In this document: positions 55,829 to 64,000 of the stretch, piece after piece
How the letters are laid out: every line of letters starts with the position of its first letter
Position numbering within the stretch: the first letter of the stretch is position 1
Assembly (NCBI RefSeq): GCF_007559025.1
Contig: NZ_CP041765.1
Span: forward strand, 1,236,679-1,300,678
Reading direction: 5' to 3'
DNA from: Tomitella fengzijianii
GTDB taxonomy: Bacteria > Actinomycetota > Actinomycetes > Mycobacteriales > Mycobacteriaceae
Length of the DNA: 64,000 nucleotides
Notes under the pieces: generated by a model
Seen by the model: the letters and a program-made list of their open reading frames with translations, nothing else
Database searches by the model: none
What the model was told of the DNA's origin: nothing
Position numbers and translations under genes: made by a program

Positions 55829-57172
55829 ATGAGGAGGAAGGTGCGCCCCACTTCTACCCGCGCTGCCGACCGCGGTGACACCGAGCAGGTTGTGGGCCGA
55901 CGCACGCGCATCCACGGTGTGGACCTCATCAGGGTGTCGCTGTTCACGCTGGTGCTGATGGTGCACGCGACCGGATCGATCAACTGGGACCCGGACCATG
56001 TGCGCGGCATGCAGTTCTTCACCATGATGGTGCACATCGCACGGTACGGATTCGTGTTCGTCACCGGCTTCGTCCTGTTCCTGGCCTACTACCGCAGCCC
56101 CATCACGGCGTCGACCTTCTGGCGACGGCGGTACGGTTTCGTCGCTGCGCCGTACCTGGCCTGGTCGGTCATCTACGTCATCACCGGTTACGCCTTCGTG
56201 CGCGAGCCGTGGCCGGACGCCGCCGGCGTGACCGGCGACATCGGCACCGCCCTCCTCCAGGGCAACGCGCAGTATCAGATGTACTTCCTGCTCATCTCGA
56301 TGCAGATCTACCTGTTGTTCCCCCTGGTGCGGATGCTGCTGCGCCGCACCGAGGGGCATCACGGCAAGGTGATGGCAGGAGCAGTGGCGATTCAGGCGGG
56401 CATGTTCACGCTGTTCAGCTTCTACCATCCGGATCTCGACTGGTACGGGCACATGTGGAAGACGCTGCCCACGTACGCGCTGTTCCTGGTGGGAGGGGCG
56501 CTGGCGGCCGTGCACTACGAGCGGTTCGCCCCATGGGTGCGCCGCAACCGGCACTGGCTGATGCCGTTGTCGCTCGCCGGCGCCGCCTTCACCGTCGTCA
56601 TGTTCTTCGTGACCACGGGCGACGGACACATCCCCGGGCTCGCCTACGCGGCGTGGAGCGTGCAGAACCTGCCGTGGTACCTGGGGGCGGTGGCTCTGTT
56701 CTTCATCGTCGGGCAGGCCTGGGACGACCGCCGCGGTGACGGGACGGGATGGGGTGCCCGGCTCGTCGACTACGGGGCCGTCCGGGCCTTCGGGATCTTC
56801 GCGGTGCACCCGCTGGTGATCGACCTGATCCACCAGTCCGGCTTCGTGGACTGGCTCTACGCCACCTACCCGGACACCACCCTGCAGCGCAGCATTCTCC
56901 TGGTGCTCGTGACCCTGGTGGCGAGTCTGTGCCTGGTGGAGCTCATCCTGTACACGCCGCTTGCACGCGTGCTCGTCGCGCACGACAGGATCCGTCCCCG
57001 GCGAAAGCCGCGCGCCGGCGGGGAGTCGACGATCCCCCCGGCATCGAAGGCCGATGCTTGCGCCGAACCGGCTCCCGCCGTGCCTGCTGAACCGGCCCCC
57101 TCTGCCACGGCGCCCGAAGCGGGCGCCCCGGCGCACGGATCCCCGGAGCACGCGGGCGCGGCGGCCCGGTAG
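55829..57172 (+). CDS. Acyltransferase family 3 membrane protein
   Basis: This is a 447-residue polytopic acyltransferase-3 protein. About ten membrane segments span residues ~30-390. The start RIHGVDLIRVSLFTLVLMVH carries the conserved His of the family (MVHATGS). Such enzymes O-acylate cell-surface sugars or lipids. The C-terminal ~60 residues are a cytoplasmic Ala/Pro/Glu-rich tail. ATG 55829 has no ribosome site before it, while AGGAGG lies just after; GTG 55841 may be the real start, 3 bases past that site. It is convergent with plsB with 16 bases between. Confidence 0.85.
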   Translation: MRRKVRPTSTRAADRGDTEQVVGRRTRIHGVDLIRVSLFTLVLMVHATGSINWDPDHVRGMQFFTMMVHIARYGFVFVTGFVLFLAYYRSPITASTFWRRRYGFVAAPYLAWSVIYVITGYAFVREPWPDAAGVTGDIGTALLQGNAQYQMYFLLISMQIYLLFPLVRMLLRRTEGHHGKVMAGAVAIQAGMFTLFSFYHPDLDWYGHMWKTLPTYALFLVGGALAAVHYERFAPWVRRNRHWLMPLSLAGAAFTVVMFFVTTGDGHIPGLAYAAWSVQNLPWYLGAVALFFIVGQAWDDRRGDGTGWGARLVDYGAVRAFGIFAVHPLVIDLIHQSGFVDWLYATYPDTTLQRSILLVLVTLVASLCLVELILYTPLARVLVAHDRIRPRRKPRAGGESTIPPASKADACAEPAPAVPAEPAPSATAPEAGAPAHGSPEHAGAAAR

Positions 57173-57188
57173 GCTGCCGGCGCCCGGG

Positions 57189-59516
57189 TCACACGGCGCG
57201 CGACGAGTCCGTGTCGAACAGTTGCGCGTGCGCCCGTACGCGGACCTTCGCGATCGCGTCGATGATCGATTCGAGGTGTGCGCGCGCGGCGCGCCGCCTG
57301 GCCACCTTCGCGTCCACGTCGTCGCCGGTGTCGAGCAGCCCCGCATCGGCGAGGAAGGTGTATCCGCCCTCGAGCATGGCCTTGCCCACGGAGGATTCGC
57401 CGACGATGAGCTGACGCTCGAGCGCCGTCCGCCCGTAACGCAGGGATTTGGCTATGATCTCCTGCTTGTCGGTGGCCTCGTCGGGGGCCAGTCCCGCGAC
57501 GACGGTGGAGACGATCCATCGGGCCTCGATGAACGGCAGCAGAGTGCTGTGTGCGACGAGGGGACGGAACCCGTCCAGCAGGGCATCCACCTCCTGTGCA
57601 CCCGGCTGCGCGAGCGTGGTGCGCCAGTCCGCGTCGTAATCGGAGAGCACACCGTCGACGGCCCGCCGGAATTCGTCCGCGGAGCCCAGGAAGAAGGTGG
57701 CGTGGAGCATCGCGTGCAGCGTGTCGGCCGTCCGGTCGAAGGCCTCCACGCGCGTCTCTGCGGGCTGGTCCGCGGCGACGGCCACACACACCTCCGCGAC
57801 CGCCTTCTCGATGAAGTAGTGCACGATCGTGTTGCGGTAGTAGCCGGCCACCAGGTCCTGGCCCCTGCCCAGGCCGATCAGTTCCACGGACGCCCCGGTG
57901 GAGCGGCGGAGGACTCCGGTGCCCAGCGCGTTCTGGAAGAGCGTTTCGCCCGCGGCGTGGTCGCCGTCGCTGAGGATGTCCTCCAGTCGGACGCCGCGCG
58001 CCTTGAGCCAGCGCACGATCTCGCGCGTCGCCTGATCGAGCTCGGCGCGGGTGAGGGCGCGTGGCTGCGTGCCCAGCAGGACCAGGCACAGCAGCGAAGC
58101 CATCGTCACGGGCACGCAGGCATTCGCACGGCGTGCGACGTCCGTCGACACCTGTCGGAGCAGCTCCGGGGTGGGCTCCGGCGCCACTCCGCCCAGCACC
58201 ACGGGTTCGGCGAAGTCCAGGTAGATGTCGCCCATCGGGGCCTTCAGCCTGCGCAGATAGTCGAAGAACCAGCCGAGGCTTTCCGACTCCTTGGGCTTGC
58301 CGGCCTCCTCGCGCGCGTACTCGGCCGTCTCGCCGATGAGGTCGTAGTTGATGGACACGGGGATGAGGTGCAGGTCCTCGGTGCCGGTGGCGTGCGCGGC
58401 GTCGATCGCATACTTGAGCAGGCCGAAGCGAGGCTTGCCGATGATGCCGCTGCGCGACCGCGTGCCCTCGAACGACCAGCTCAGCGGGAACCGCTTGGCC
58501 ATCAGGAAGCCGAGGTACTGCCGCAGCGCCAGCTTGTACACAGGGTTGTCGTTGAACTTGCGCCGGATGAAGATGGTGCCGGACCTGCGGCCGGCGTACC
58601 CGACCCCGGCGAAGGCCATGTTGATGCCGCCGATGGAGTGCGGGGCCGGGAAGTCGTTGTCGTACATCACGGACATCAGTGCGATGGCGTCGATGTGCGA
58701 CTTGTGCGTCCACAGCAGCGCGGACGGGTGGTCCCGCATCATCGCGCGTGCGCGTTCGACGTTCGCCGGGTCGGTGACCACCCTGCGGTAGCCGAGCGAG
58801 GTGATCCAGCGCGTGAGCGTGCCCATCCAGTCGATGAAGAACGTGCTGGGCGTGGCCACGAGCTCCTGCAGGTACGTGCGGGTCTCGGCGCGGATGTCAT
58901 CGGCGGGGCGGCCGAGGGTGCGGGCGGCCTCCGCGACGGCGGCGCGGTACCCGCCCCGCGCTTCGATGCCGGGGATGACGAACCTCGGCACCTTGTACCG
59001 GCGTCCGCGCAGGCCGCGTTCCTCCATGTCGAGCGTGAGATCCGCGTGCCGGGCGATGAATGCGTCGAACGACTCGGGGCCGTCGCCGTCCCCCTCCGCC
59101 TCGTAGCGCGAGCGCAGGTCGGCGATCGTCGCCCCCACGCCCAGCAGCACGAGGTGCCGCGCGGGATCGTCGCGGCGCAGCCTGCGCGCGATCTGATTGC
59201 GCGGCCGCGCCGGATCGCCCAGCACCAGGTCCCGGAAGCGCGGGGTGGAATCCTGGGTACCGCGCGCCGGGACCCACGCCCGGCGCACCGGGACCACGGA
59301 GGTGTCCTCGTCGGACGAGGCGACGGCGGCGGCGAGCTCGGTCGTGTCGGGCGCCTCGGTGCCGCTGAACGCGACCTGCGCGAAGCGGGCACGGGCACGG
59401 CCTTCGGGGTGGTGGCTCCGTACCCACTCGGCCAGCGAAGCCATATCGCGGACGTCCTCGGCGTCGCACAGGAACAGCGTGGCGGTGTCTTCCATCGATC
59501 CGGCCTTGTCAGTCAT
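57189..59516 (-). CDS. plsB: Glycerol-3-phosphate 1-O-acyltransferase
   Basis: This 775-residue PlsB-type acyltransferase makes 1-acylglycerol-3-phosphate at the membrane. Catalytic block I is LLWTHKSHIDAIALM (H-x4-D), block II is TIFIRRKFNDN, block III is SWSFEGTRSRSGI and block IV is LHLIPVSINYDLIGE. The C-terminal ~330 residues are a helical domain. The start ATG 59516 overlaps the plsC stop by 8 bases. The order WS/DGAT, plsC, plsB on one strand resembles the mycobacterial Rv2484c-Rv2483c-Rv2482c set (PlsB2). Confidence 0.92.
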   Translation of the reverse strand: MTDKAGSMEDTATLFLCDAEDVRDMASLAEWVRSHHPEGRARARFAQVAFSGTEAPDTTELAAAVASSDEDTSVVPVRRAWVPARGTQDSTPRFRDLVLGDPARPRNQIARRLRRDDPARHLVLLGVGATIADLRSRYEAEGDGDGPESFDAFIARHADLTLDMEERGLRGRRYKVPRFVIPGIEARGGYRAAVAEAARTLGRPADDIRAETRTYLQELVATPSTFFIDWMGTLTRWITSLGYRRVVTDPANVERARAMMRDHPSALLWTHKSHIDAIALMSVMYDNDFPAPHSIGGINMAFAGVGYAGRRSGTIFIRRKFNDNPVYKLALRQYLGFLMAKRFPLSWSFEGTRSRSGIIGKPRFGLLKYAIDAAHATGTEDLHLIPVSINYDLIGETAEYAREEAGKPKESESLGWFFDYLRRLKAPMGDIYLDFAEPVVLGGVAPEPTPELLRQVSTDVARRANACVPVTMASLLCLVLLGTQPRALTRAELDQATREIVRWLKARGVRLEDILSDGDHAAGETLFQNALGTGVLRRSTGASVELIGLGRGQDLVAGYYRNTIVHYFIEKAVAEVCVAVAADQPAETRVEAFDRTADTLHAMLHATFFLGSADEFRRAVDGVLSDYDADWRTTLAQPGAQEVDALLDGFRPLVAHSTLLPFIEARWIVSTVVAGLAPDEATDKQEIIAKSLRYGRTALERQLIVGESSVGKAMLEGGYTFLADAGLLDTGDDVDAKVARRRAARAHLESIIDAIAKVRVRAHAQLFDTDSSRAV

Positions 59517-60954
59517 CGTCGCTCGGCCAATCCGCGAGGGTATCGAGGTACATCTGCCGCACCTCGGCGATGCGGTCGTCGAGTTCTTCGAGCTTCCAGT
59601 CCGCGGTGGGCACAGGGGGGAGCACCGCGACATCGACCTTGCCGGGGTTGATCGTGACCGCGTCGCGTGACCCGAGCATCTCCGCATTGCGGATGATGAT
59701 CGGCACCACGGGGATGCCGGCGTGCATGGCGATGCGGAACGCGCCCTTCTTGAACGGTCCGACCTCGCGGGTGTCCAGCCGCGTGCCCTCCGGCGCGATG
59801 AGCACCGACAGGCCCTTGTCCGCCATCTCCTCGATGGGCTTGAGCGCCTCGACGGCGGACTTGGTGTTGTCGCGCTCGACGAAGGCGATATCGGCGAAGC
59901 GGCCGAACGCGCCGATCATCGGGTCGTCCTTCAGCTCGGCCTTCGCGACCGAGGTGAAGTCCCTCCCGATGAGGGACACGGCGATGAACGGGTCGAAGCC
60001 GTTGCGGTGATTGAACAGGAACACCGCAGGTCGCGACGCGGTGAGGTTGTCGCGGCCGAGGACGTTCATCTCCACGCCGTTGATGCGGAGCATGAGCGAG
60101 GACCAGTTCTCGGTGATGAAGTTGATCGCGCTGCGGCGGTTGCGCTCCAGCAGGCCCTTGGCGGCTCCCAGCCCGGCGATCGGCAGGAACGTGCTGAAGC
60201 CGATCAGCGTGCGTATCGACGACCCCGCGCCGCGGCTGGAGAACCGGGTGACCGGCCAGCCGCGCTTGCCGGCGACCTTGGCCATCGTCTCGCCCGGGTT
60301 GGTCGGGCGCGGCTTGCCGACGAGGTACATCAGCGCCACGTCCTCGTCGCCGTCGGCGTAGAAGTAGCTCCGGTCCAGGTCCACGCCGTGGTCCGCGGCG
60401 AACTGCTGCGCGGCGTATGCCTTCGTGTCGCCCCAGATGACCGGTTTCGCCACGTGGCCGGTGAGGATCCCGTCCTCGTCCTCGAACCGGTTGCAGACGA
60501 CGTGGTCGATTCCGAGGGCGTCGGCCACCGGCTGCACCTGGAACGTGGTGGCGGAGGACGTGAGGACGACGGTGTGCCCCCGTTCCTGGTGCGCGCGGAC
60601 GATTTCGCGCATCTCAGGGTAGATGCGGCCGGCGACCTTCTTCTTGTACAGGCGCAGCGCCATCTCGTCGAGATCCTCGACGGCGCGGCCCGCCCAGGTG
60701 TGGGCGCCGAGGTCGAGGAGTTCGGCGAACGTGTCGGGGTTGAGCCCGCCGCCGCCGACCATCACACCGAGCGTGCGCAGCACGTCGACGGGGCCGTACT
60801 CGCCGGCCTTCATCCGCTCCTCTGTGAGATACCGGGCGGTGTACCCCGCGACAAGAGTGCCGTCGAGGTCGAAGAATGCGCCCACTGCGGGCCCCTCGGG
60901 TCCGCCGGCGATCTCCGCCACGGTGCCGGGAAGTCTGAGGTTGTCGGCAGCCAT
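59509..60954 (-). CDS. plsC: HAD phosphatase / lysophosphatidate acyltransferase fusion
   Basis: This is a 481-residue two-domain protein. Residues ~25-235 are a HAD-IB hydrolase (nucleophile motif AFFDLDGTLVAGYT; TVVLTSSATTFQ; SYFYADGDEDVALMYLVGKP). Residues ~290-470 are a PlsC acyltransferase (LFNHRNGFDPFIAV for H-x4-D; VERDNTKSA; IAPEGTRLDTREVGPFKKGA). The fused form is typical for mycobacteria (Rv2483c). It would acylate lysophosphatidate and perhaps dephosphorylate a lipid phosphate. The start follows the WS/DGAT stop with no gap, and its end overlaps plsB, so the three are one unit. Confidence 0.92.
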   Translation of the reverse strand: MAADNLRLPGTVAEIAGGPEGPAVGAFFDLDGTLVAGYTARYLTEERMKAGEYGPVDVLRTLGVMVGGGGLNPDTFAELLDLGAHTWAGRAVEDLDEMALRLYKKKVAGRIYPEMREIVRAHQERGHTVVLTSSATTFQVQPVADALGIDHVVCNRFEDEDGILTGHVAKPVIWGDTKAYAAQQFAADHGVDLDRSYFYADGDEDVALMYLVGKPRPTNPGETMAKVAGKRGWPVTRFSSRGAGSSIRTLIGFSTFLPIAGLGAAKGLLERNRRSAINFITENWSSLMLRINGVEMNVLGRDNLTASRPAVFLFNHRNGFDPFIAVSLIGRDFTSVAKAELKDDPMIGAFGRFADIAFVERDNTKSAVEALKPIEEMADKGLSVLIAPEGTRLDTREVGPFKKGAFRIAMHAGIPVVPIIIRNAEMLGSRDAVTINPGKVDVAVLPPVPTADWKLEELDDRIAEVRQMYLDTLADWPSDDD

Positions 60955-62538
60955 CTACTTGTCCCCGTCCTTCGCCGCCGGCGCCTTGCGCGCGGCGGGC
61001 TTGCGTGCTGTGGTCCTGCTCGTGGCCGGTTTCGATGACGATGCCGGCGTCGATGAGGGTGCCGGCGTCGACGACGATGCCGGTGCCGCCGCGGGCATCC
61101 GGGACGCCTTGGTGCCCGTGGAGGAGATCGCGGCCGTACCGCGCCCGCCCCCGAGGACCTCGTCGAACCCTGCTGCCAGCGCCTGCTCGAGCGCCTCGGA
61201 GTCGCTGAACGCCGCGGTGTCGTAGTTGACGCCGACGAAGCACCGGCCGGCGAACGAGACCATCGTGGCCATCATCGCGACGCCCGGCAGCGGCCCGATG
61301 GGCACGCTGCGGGTGATGCGGCACCCTGCGATGTAGCGCTCCGTCACCTTGCCGGGGACGTTGCTGGCCTGCACGTCGATGCCGAGGCTCCCGGTGCCGG
61401 TGCCGGCGAGCAGCTGCTGCGGCAGCCAGGACAGGACGGGCGCGAGGATCGCGGTGGGATCGATGGACGACCCGGAACGGGCGTGCAGGACGCTCTTGCG
61501 GATCGCGAGCATGCGCTTGGCGACGTCCGGCTCTGCCACCGGAAGCGCCATCGTGATGGCCGACCACTGGTTGCCCGCCGTGGAATCGCCGCCCGCTCGG
61601 GCATTGACCGGCATGGCGAGGTTGAGCGAGTCGACGGGCACGCCGAGTCGCTCATGGTAGATGCGCATGGCCCCCGCGATGCCTGCCAGGTAGGCGTCGT
61701 TGACCGAGCAGCCGTGCGACTTGGCGGCCGCGCGGATGTCGGCCAACGGGAAGTCGAGCGTGCTGAATCGGTGGTCGAGGCCGCGGCGGCGCAACAGAGG
61801 GGAAGGCTCGGCGGCGGCCGAATCGGCGAGCTTGCGCAGGTCGTCGATGGTGCGGGCGGCGGATCCCACCGCGCTGCGCGGATCGGTGACGGCGCTGCCC
61901 GCGCGGCGTGCGATGCCGGCCGCGCGTGAGAGCGAGCCCAGGACGAGGCGCTGCGGAAGCCCGCGCACCGCCGACTGCGTCAGCTCGAGCGGTGTGACGT
62001 CCTGCGGCACGGGGACCGGGGGCATCGGCTCGGGGGACGGGTCGCGGCTTTCCTGGTGGATCATCTGGTCCAGCAGCATGCCGCCGACGCCGTCGGTCAC
62101 GGTGTGGCTGAGCTTCCAGAGCAGCGCGGCCTTGGCGTCGGGCTCGTCGAGGCCCTCGACCAGCGTGGCCTCCCAGAGGGGGCGGCCCGGGTCGAGCGGA
62201 GTGGAGTGCAGGACCTCGGCCAGATCGAGCAGTTCGCGCAGTGAGCCGGAGCCGGGCAGCACCACGCGGCGCAGGTGGTACCCCAGCGAGAAGTCCGGGT
62301 CGACCACCCAGCGTGCCGGTGCCAACGGCAGCAGCGGGGCCACCACCCGTTGCCGTAGCCGTGGCACCACCCTGGACGCGCGGTCGATCTGCTCACGCAG
62401 CGCCTCGAAGTCGGGAACCGCGTCGAGCGTTTCGATGAACATCAGCGACGTCCGCGAGTGGGCGTCCATGTCCGCCCGGAACATCATGTAGTCGAATGCG
62501 CTGAGTCTGTCGTCGAACTGCACTGTCGTATCGCCCAT
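60955..62538 (-). CDS. WS/DGAT-type acyltransferase
   Basis: This 527-residue protein has the wax ester synthase/diacylglycerol acyltransferase fold. The active-site motif normally written HHxxxDG reads SHTVTDG here (in LLWKLSHTVTDGVGG), so the first His is Ser while the catalytic second His and the Asp remain. The second domain has NLAMPVNARAGGDS and GNQWSAITMALPVA and ends at YDTAAFSDSEALEQAL. A ~50-residue Ala/Ser/Pro/Lys-rich tail follows and is basic at the end. The start ATG 62538 follows GGAGGG. Together with plsB/plsC it fits triacylglycerol synthesis; the mycobacterial neighbour is Rv2484c. Confidence 0.87.
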   Translation of the reverse strand: MGDTTVQFDDRLSAFDYMMFRADMDAHSRTSLMFIETLDAVPDFEALREQIDRASRVVPRLRQRVVAPLLPLAPARWVVDPDFSLGYHLRRVVLPGSGSLRELLDLAEVLHSTPLDPGRPLWEATLVEGLDEPDAKAALLWKLSHTVTDGVGGMLLDQMIHQESRDPSPEPMPPVPVPQDVTPLELTQSAVRGLPQRLVLGSLSRAAGIARRAGSAVTDPRSAVGSAARTIDDLRKLADSAAAEPSPLLRRRGLDHRFSTLDFPLADIRAAAKSHGCSVNDAYLAGIAGAMRIYHERLGVPVDSLNLAMPVNARAGGDSTAGNQWSAITMALPVAEPDVAKRMLAIRKSVLHARSGSSIDPTAILAPVLSWLPQQLLAGTGTGSLGIDVQASNVPGKVTERYIAGCRITRSVPIGPLPGVAMMATMVSFAGRCFVGVNYDTAAFSDSEALEQALAAGFDEVLGGGRGTAAISSTGTKASRMPAAAPASSSTPAPSSTPASSSKPATSRTTARKPAARKAPAAKDGDK

Positions 62539-62600
62539 CGGCGCGCACCCTCCCAGGAGTCGCCACGGTCTCCGCGTGGCGCGAGTCGTCATTCGGCTCA

Positions 62601-62634
62601 GGTGGCGTGCAGCGCCCATTTCGCCCACGCCACC
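62601..62634 (-). promoter_or_regulatory. Hairpin in the gap upstream of the WS/DGAT gene
   Basis: GGTGGCGTG (62601-62609) pairs with CACGCCACC (62626-62634), 9 bp with a 16-base loop. It lies in the 191-bp gap between the LipQ-like gene and the WS/DGAT gene on the minus strand, about 95 bases past the former's stop. It may be a terminator or part of the 5' leader. Confidence 0.4.
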
Positions 62635-62729
62635 CAGCGGCCGTGGCCTGTCGCACAGCGGGCCCCGGCATGTGACAAGCATTGCAGGTCGGCGGTGAAC
62701 TTGCGCGGCGAATACTGGTGATCGGGAGG

Positions 62730-63983
62730 TCAGACGCGGGAGGCCGCGGCCCACTCCAGGAATCTTTCGACCCCGCGCCCGGCCCGGCGGGTGCGGATCG
62801 AGTTCAAGTGGTCGTAGGCGTGCTGTGCCCCGGGGAGTTCCGCGAAGGCGACGACGCCGTCGGAGACGTTGCGCAGGTGGCGGACGAAGTGCCGCGACTC
62901 CTCGATCTCCACGCCGGTGTCGTCCGTCCCGTGCAGAACGAAGAACGGCGGCGCGGAGGCGTCCGCTTGCAGCAGCGGCGACGCCAGAGCGAAGTCGGCG
63001 GCGTCGTCGACGGGGTCCTTCTTGAGGATCATCGGCGCCAGGAAACGGTCCCGGCGCTTGGTGGCGTGCGCGGTGCCCGACTGCGCGGTGAAGTCGTAGA
63101 TGCCGTACTGGGACACCGCCGCCTGGATCGAGGTGTCGGCCCCGTCGGGCAGGTGCGGCTGCAGCCGCGGGTCGTTGGACGTGAGCGCGGCGAGCGAGGC
63201 CAGGTGCCCGCCCGCCGAACCGCCCGTGATCGCGATGAACGACGGGTCTGCGCCGTACTCAGAGGCATGCGCACGGACCCACGCGATGGCGCGCTTGACG
63301 TCGAGGATCTGCGCGGGGAACGGGTCCTTGGGGCACAGGCGGTAGTTGACGCTGACGCACACCCAGCCGCGTGCGGCCATCCGGTGCAGCAGGGGCAGCG
63401 CTTCGTACCGCTTGTCGCTCCCCATCCACATCCCGCCGTGCACGTGCACCAGGACGGGCGCCGGACCGCTTCCGCCGCCCGGGCGTGTCCCGCTGCGCGA
63501 CCGGTAGACGTCGAGCCGGCACAGCTTCTCGGCCCGCGCATGCGCCGCGGCGTCCGCGCCGTCCACGCCGTCCGGGTCGAGGTAGGAGATCTCGCGGAGC
63601 ACCTCGACGTCGCCGCTCCGCAGCGGCACGGGGGACAGGCGCGCGGCGAGGCTCTCCCGTCCGGCTGAGGGCGGCCGCCCGCGGCCGATCGCGTCGTCCA
63701 GCGCCGCATCCACCGCGGTCCCCGTGGCCATGGCCCGGCGGATGAGTTCGGCCTGACCCGCGATGGTCAGTGCGGACACGGCGGCGGCCGCCGCGCCGCG
63801 CCCCTTCGCCACGCCGACGGCGGCATCCGCCGCGGAGGCGCCGAGCAGGTACGGCGACAACTCGTTGACCGGGCCGCCCACCATCATCGAGCCTGCGCCG
63901 AGCCAGTAGTTCGACGGCGGTGCGACGGAGTTGGCGGTGACCGCGGCGCCGGCCCAGAGCCGCGGCGGGACACCGCCCGCCAT
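62730..63983 (-). CDS. lipQ: Alpha/beta hydrolase, LipQ-like carboxylesterase
   Basis: This is a 417-residue (or longer) hormone-sensitive-lipase-like esterase. The oxyanion motif is VLVHVHGGMWMGSDKR, the nucleophile elbow is AITGGSAGGHLASLAAL, the Asp is in VLHGTDDTGVEIEE and the His in LPGAQHAYDHL. The N-terminal ~110 residues are hydrophobic and Ala-rich and could contact the membrane. Mtb LipQ (Rv2485c) has the same neighbours. The frame stays open upstream of ATG 63983 to the window edge, so the true start may lie outside. Confidence 0.82.
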   Translation of the reverse strand: MAGGVPPRLWAGAAVTANSVAPPSNYWLGAGSMMVGGPVNELSPYLLGASAADAAVGVAKGRGAAAAAVSALTIAGQAELIRRAMATGTAVDAALDDAIGRGRPPSAGRESLAARLSPVPLRSGDVEVLREISYLDPDGVDGADAAAHARAEKLCRLDVYRSRSGTRPGGGSGPAPVLVHVHGGMWMGSDKRYEALPLLHRMAARGWVCVSVNYRLCPKDPFPAQILDVKRAIAWVRAHASEYGADPSFIAITGGSAGGHLASLAALTSNDPRLQPHLPDGADTSIQAAVSQYGIYDFTAQSGTAHATKRRDRFLAPMILKKDPVDDAADFALASPLLQADASAPPFFVLHGTDDTGVEIEESRHFVRHLRNVSDGVVAFAELPGAQHAYDHLNSIRTRRAGRGVERFLEWAAASRV

Positions 63984-64000
63984 GCGGCGCAGCGCGCGCA

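Overview
This window comes from a high-GC actinobacterium, most likely a mycolic-acid-containing member of the Mycobacteriales (Gordonia, Tsukamurella, Williamsia, Dietzia or Tomitella type; the genus cannot be fixed from sequence reading). The evidence is a complete mycofactocin locus, an Rpf-type lytic transglycosylase, a prpDBC/PrpR methylcitrate locus, and a plsB/plsC/WS-DGAT/lipase block whose gene order resembles the mycobacterial Rv2482c-Rv2485c region. I saw no tRNA, rRNA, CRISPR array, insertion sequence or phage gene.

Layout. 1-9.7 kb is central carbon metabolism: the 3' end of metE, a pyc gene broken by an 8-bp tandem duplication, and a translationally coupled prpD-prpB-prpC operon divergent from its Fe-S regulator prpR. 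9.9-18.6 kb is an alcohol-oxidation and sensing block: an NDMA-dependent methanol/alcohol dehydrogenase, a MoxR-type AAA+ ATPase with a VWA partner, a second iron-type alcohol dehydrogenase coupled to a histidine kinase and a LuxR response regulator, and, facing them, a methyltransferase that looks like MftM. 18.8-19.7 kb holds a SAM riboswitch followed by a cysteine-rich leader peptide ahead of an OsmC-like gene. 19.8-25.4 kb has a lipase/esterase, a large DUF2339 membrane protein, a MacS-type two-component system and a DinB-like protein.

25.4-41.3 kb is the mycofactocin region: mftR divergent from mftA-B-C-D, a first FadH/OYE oxidoreductase, then three guests (transglutaminase-like protein, Rpf factor, NTF2-like protein), then a second FadH/OYE oxidoreductase coupled to mftE and mftF. 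A GAF-domain regulator, an aldehyde dehydrogenase and a DUF779 protein follow. Together with the 10-18 kb block this makes a nearly continuous alcohol-to-aldehyde-to-acid pathway with its own redox cofactor, cofactor-modifying enzymes, a probable chaperone pair and sensors. mftG is not in the window.

41.4-57.2 kb is mixed: a Tat-exported phospholipase C, a GyrI-like protein, an AraC regulator, an acyl-CoA dehydrogenase with a CoA-transferase, dapC-like aminotransferase divergent from fadA-fadB (with a KstR-type box in front of fadA), a 2-oxoglutarate/Fe(II) oxygenase, membrane proteins, a MerR regulator and an acyltransferase-3. 57.2-64 kb is glycerolipid synthesis: PlsB, a HAD-PlsC fusion, a WS/DGAT and a LipQ-like hydrolase that may run off the window.

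Between genes there is a recurring imperfect palindrome built on CCGAGCRCC/GGYGCTCGG, found five times and always near gene ends; it probably works as a bidirectional terminator or is a small dispersed repeat family.
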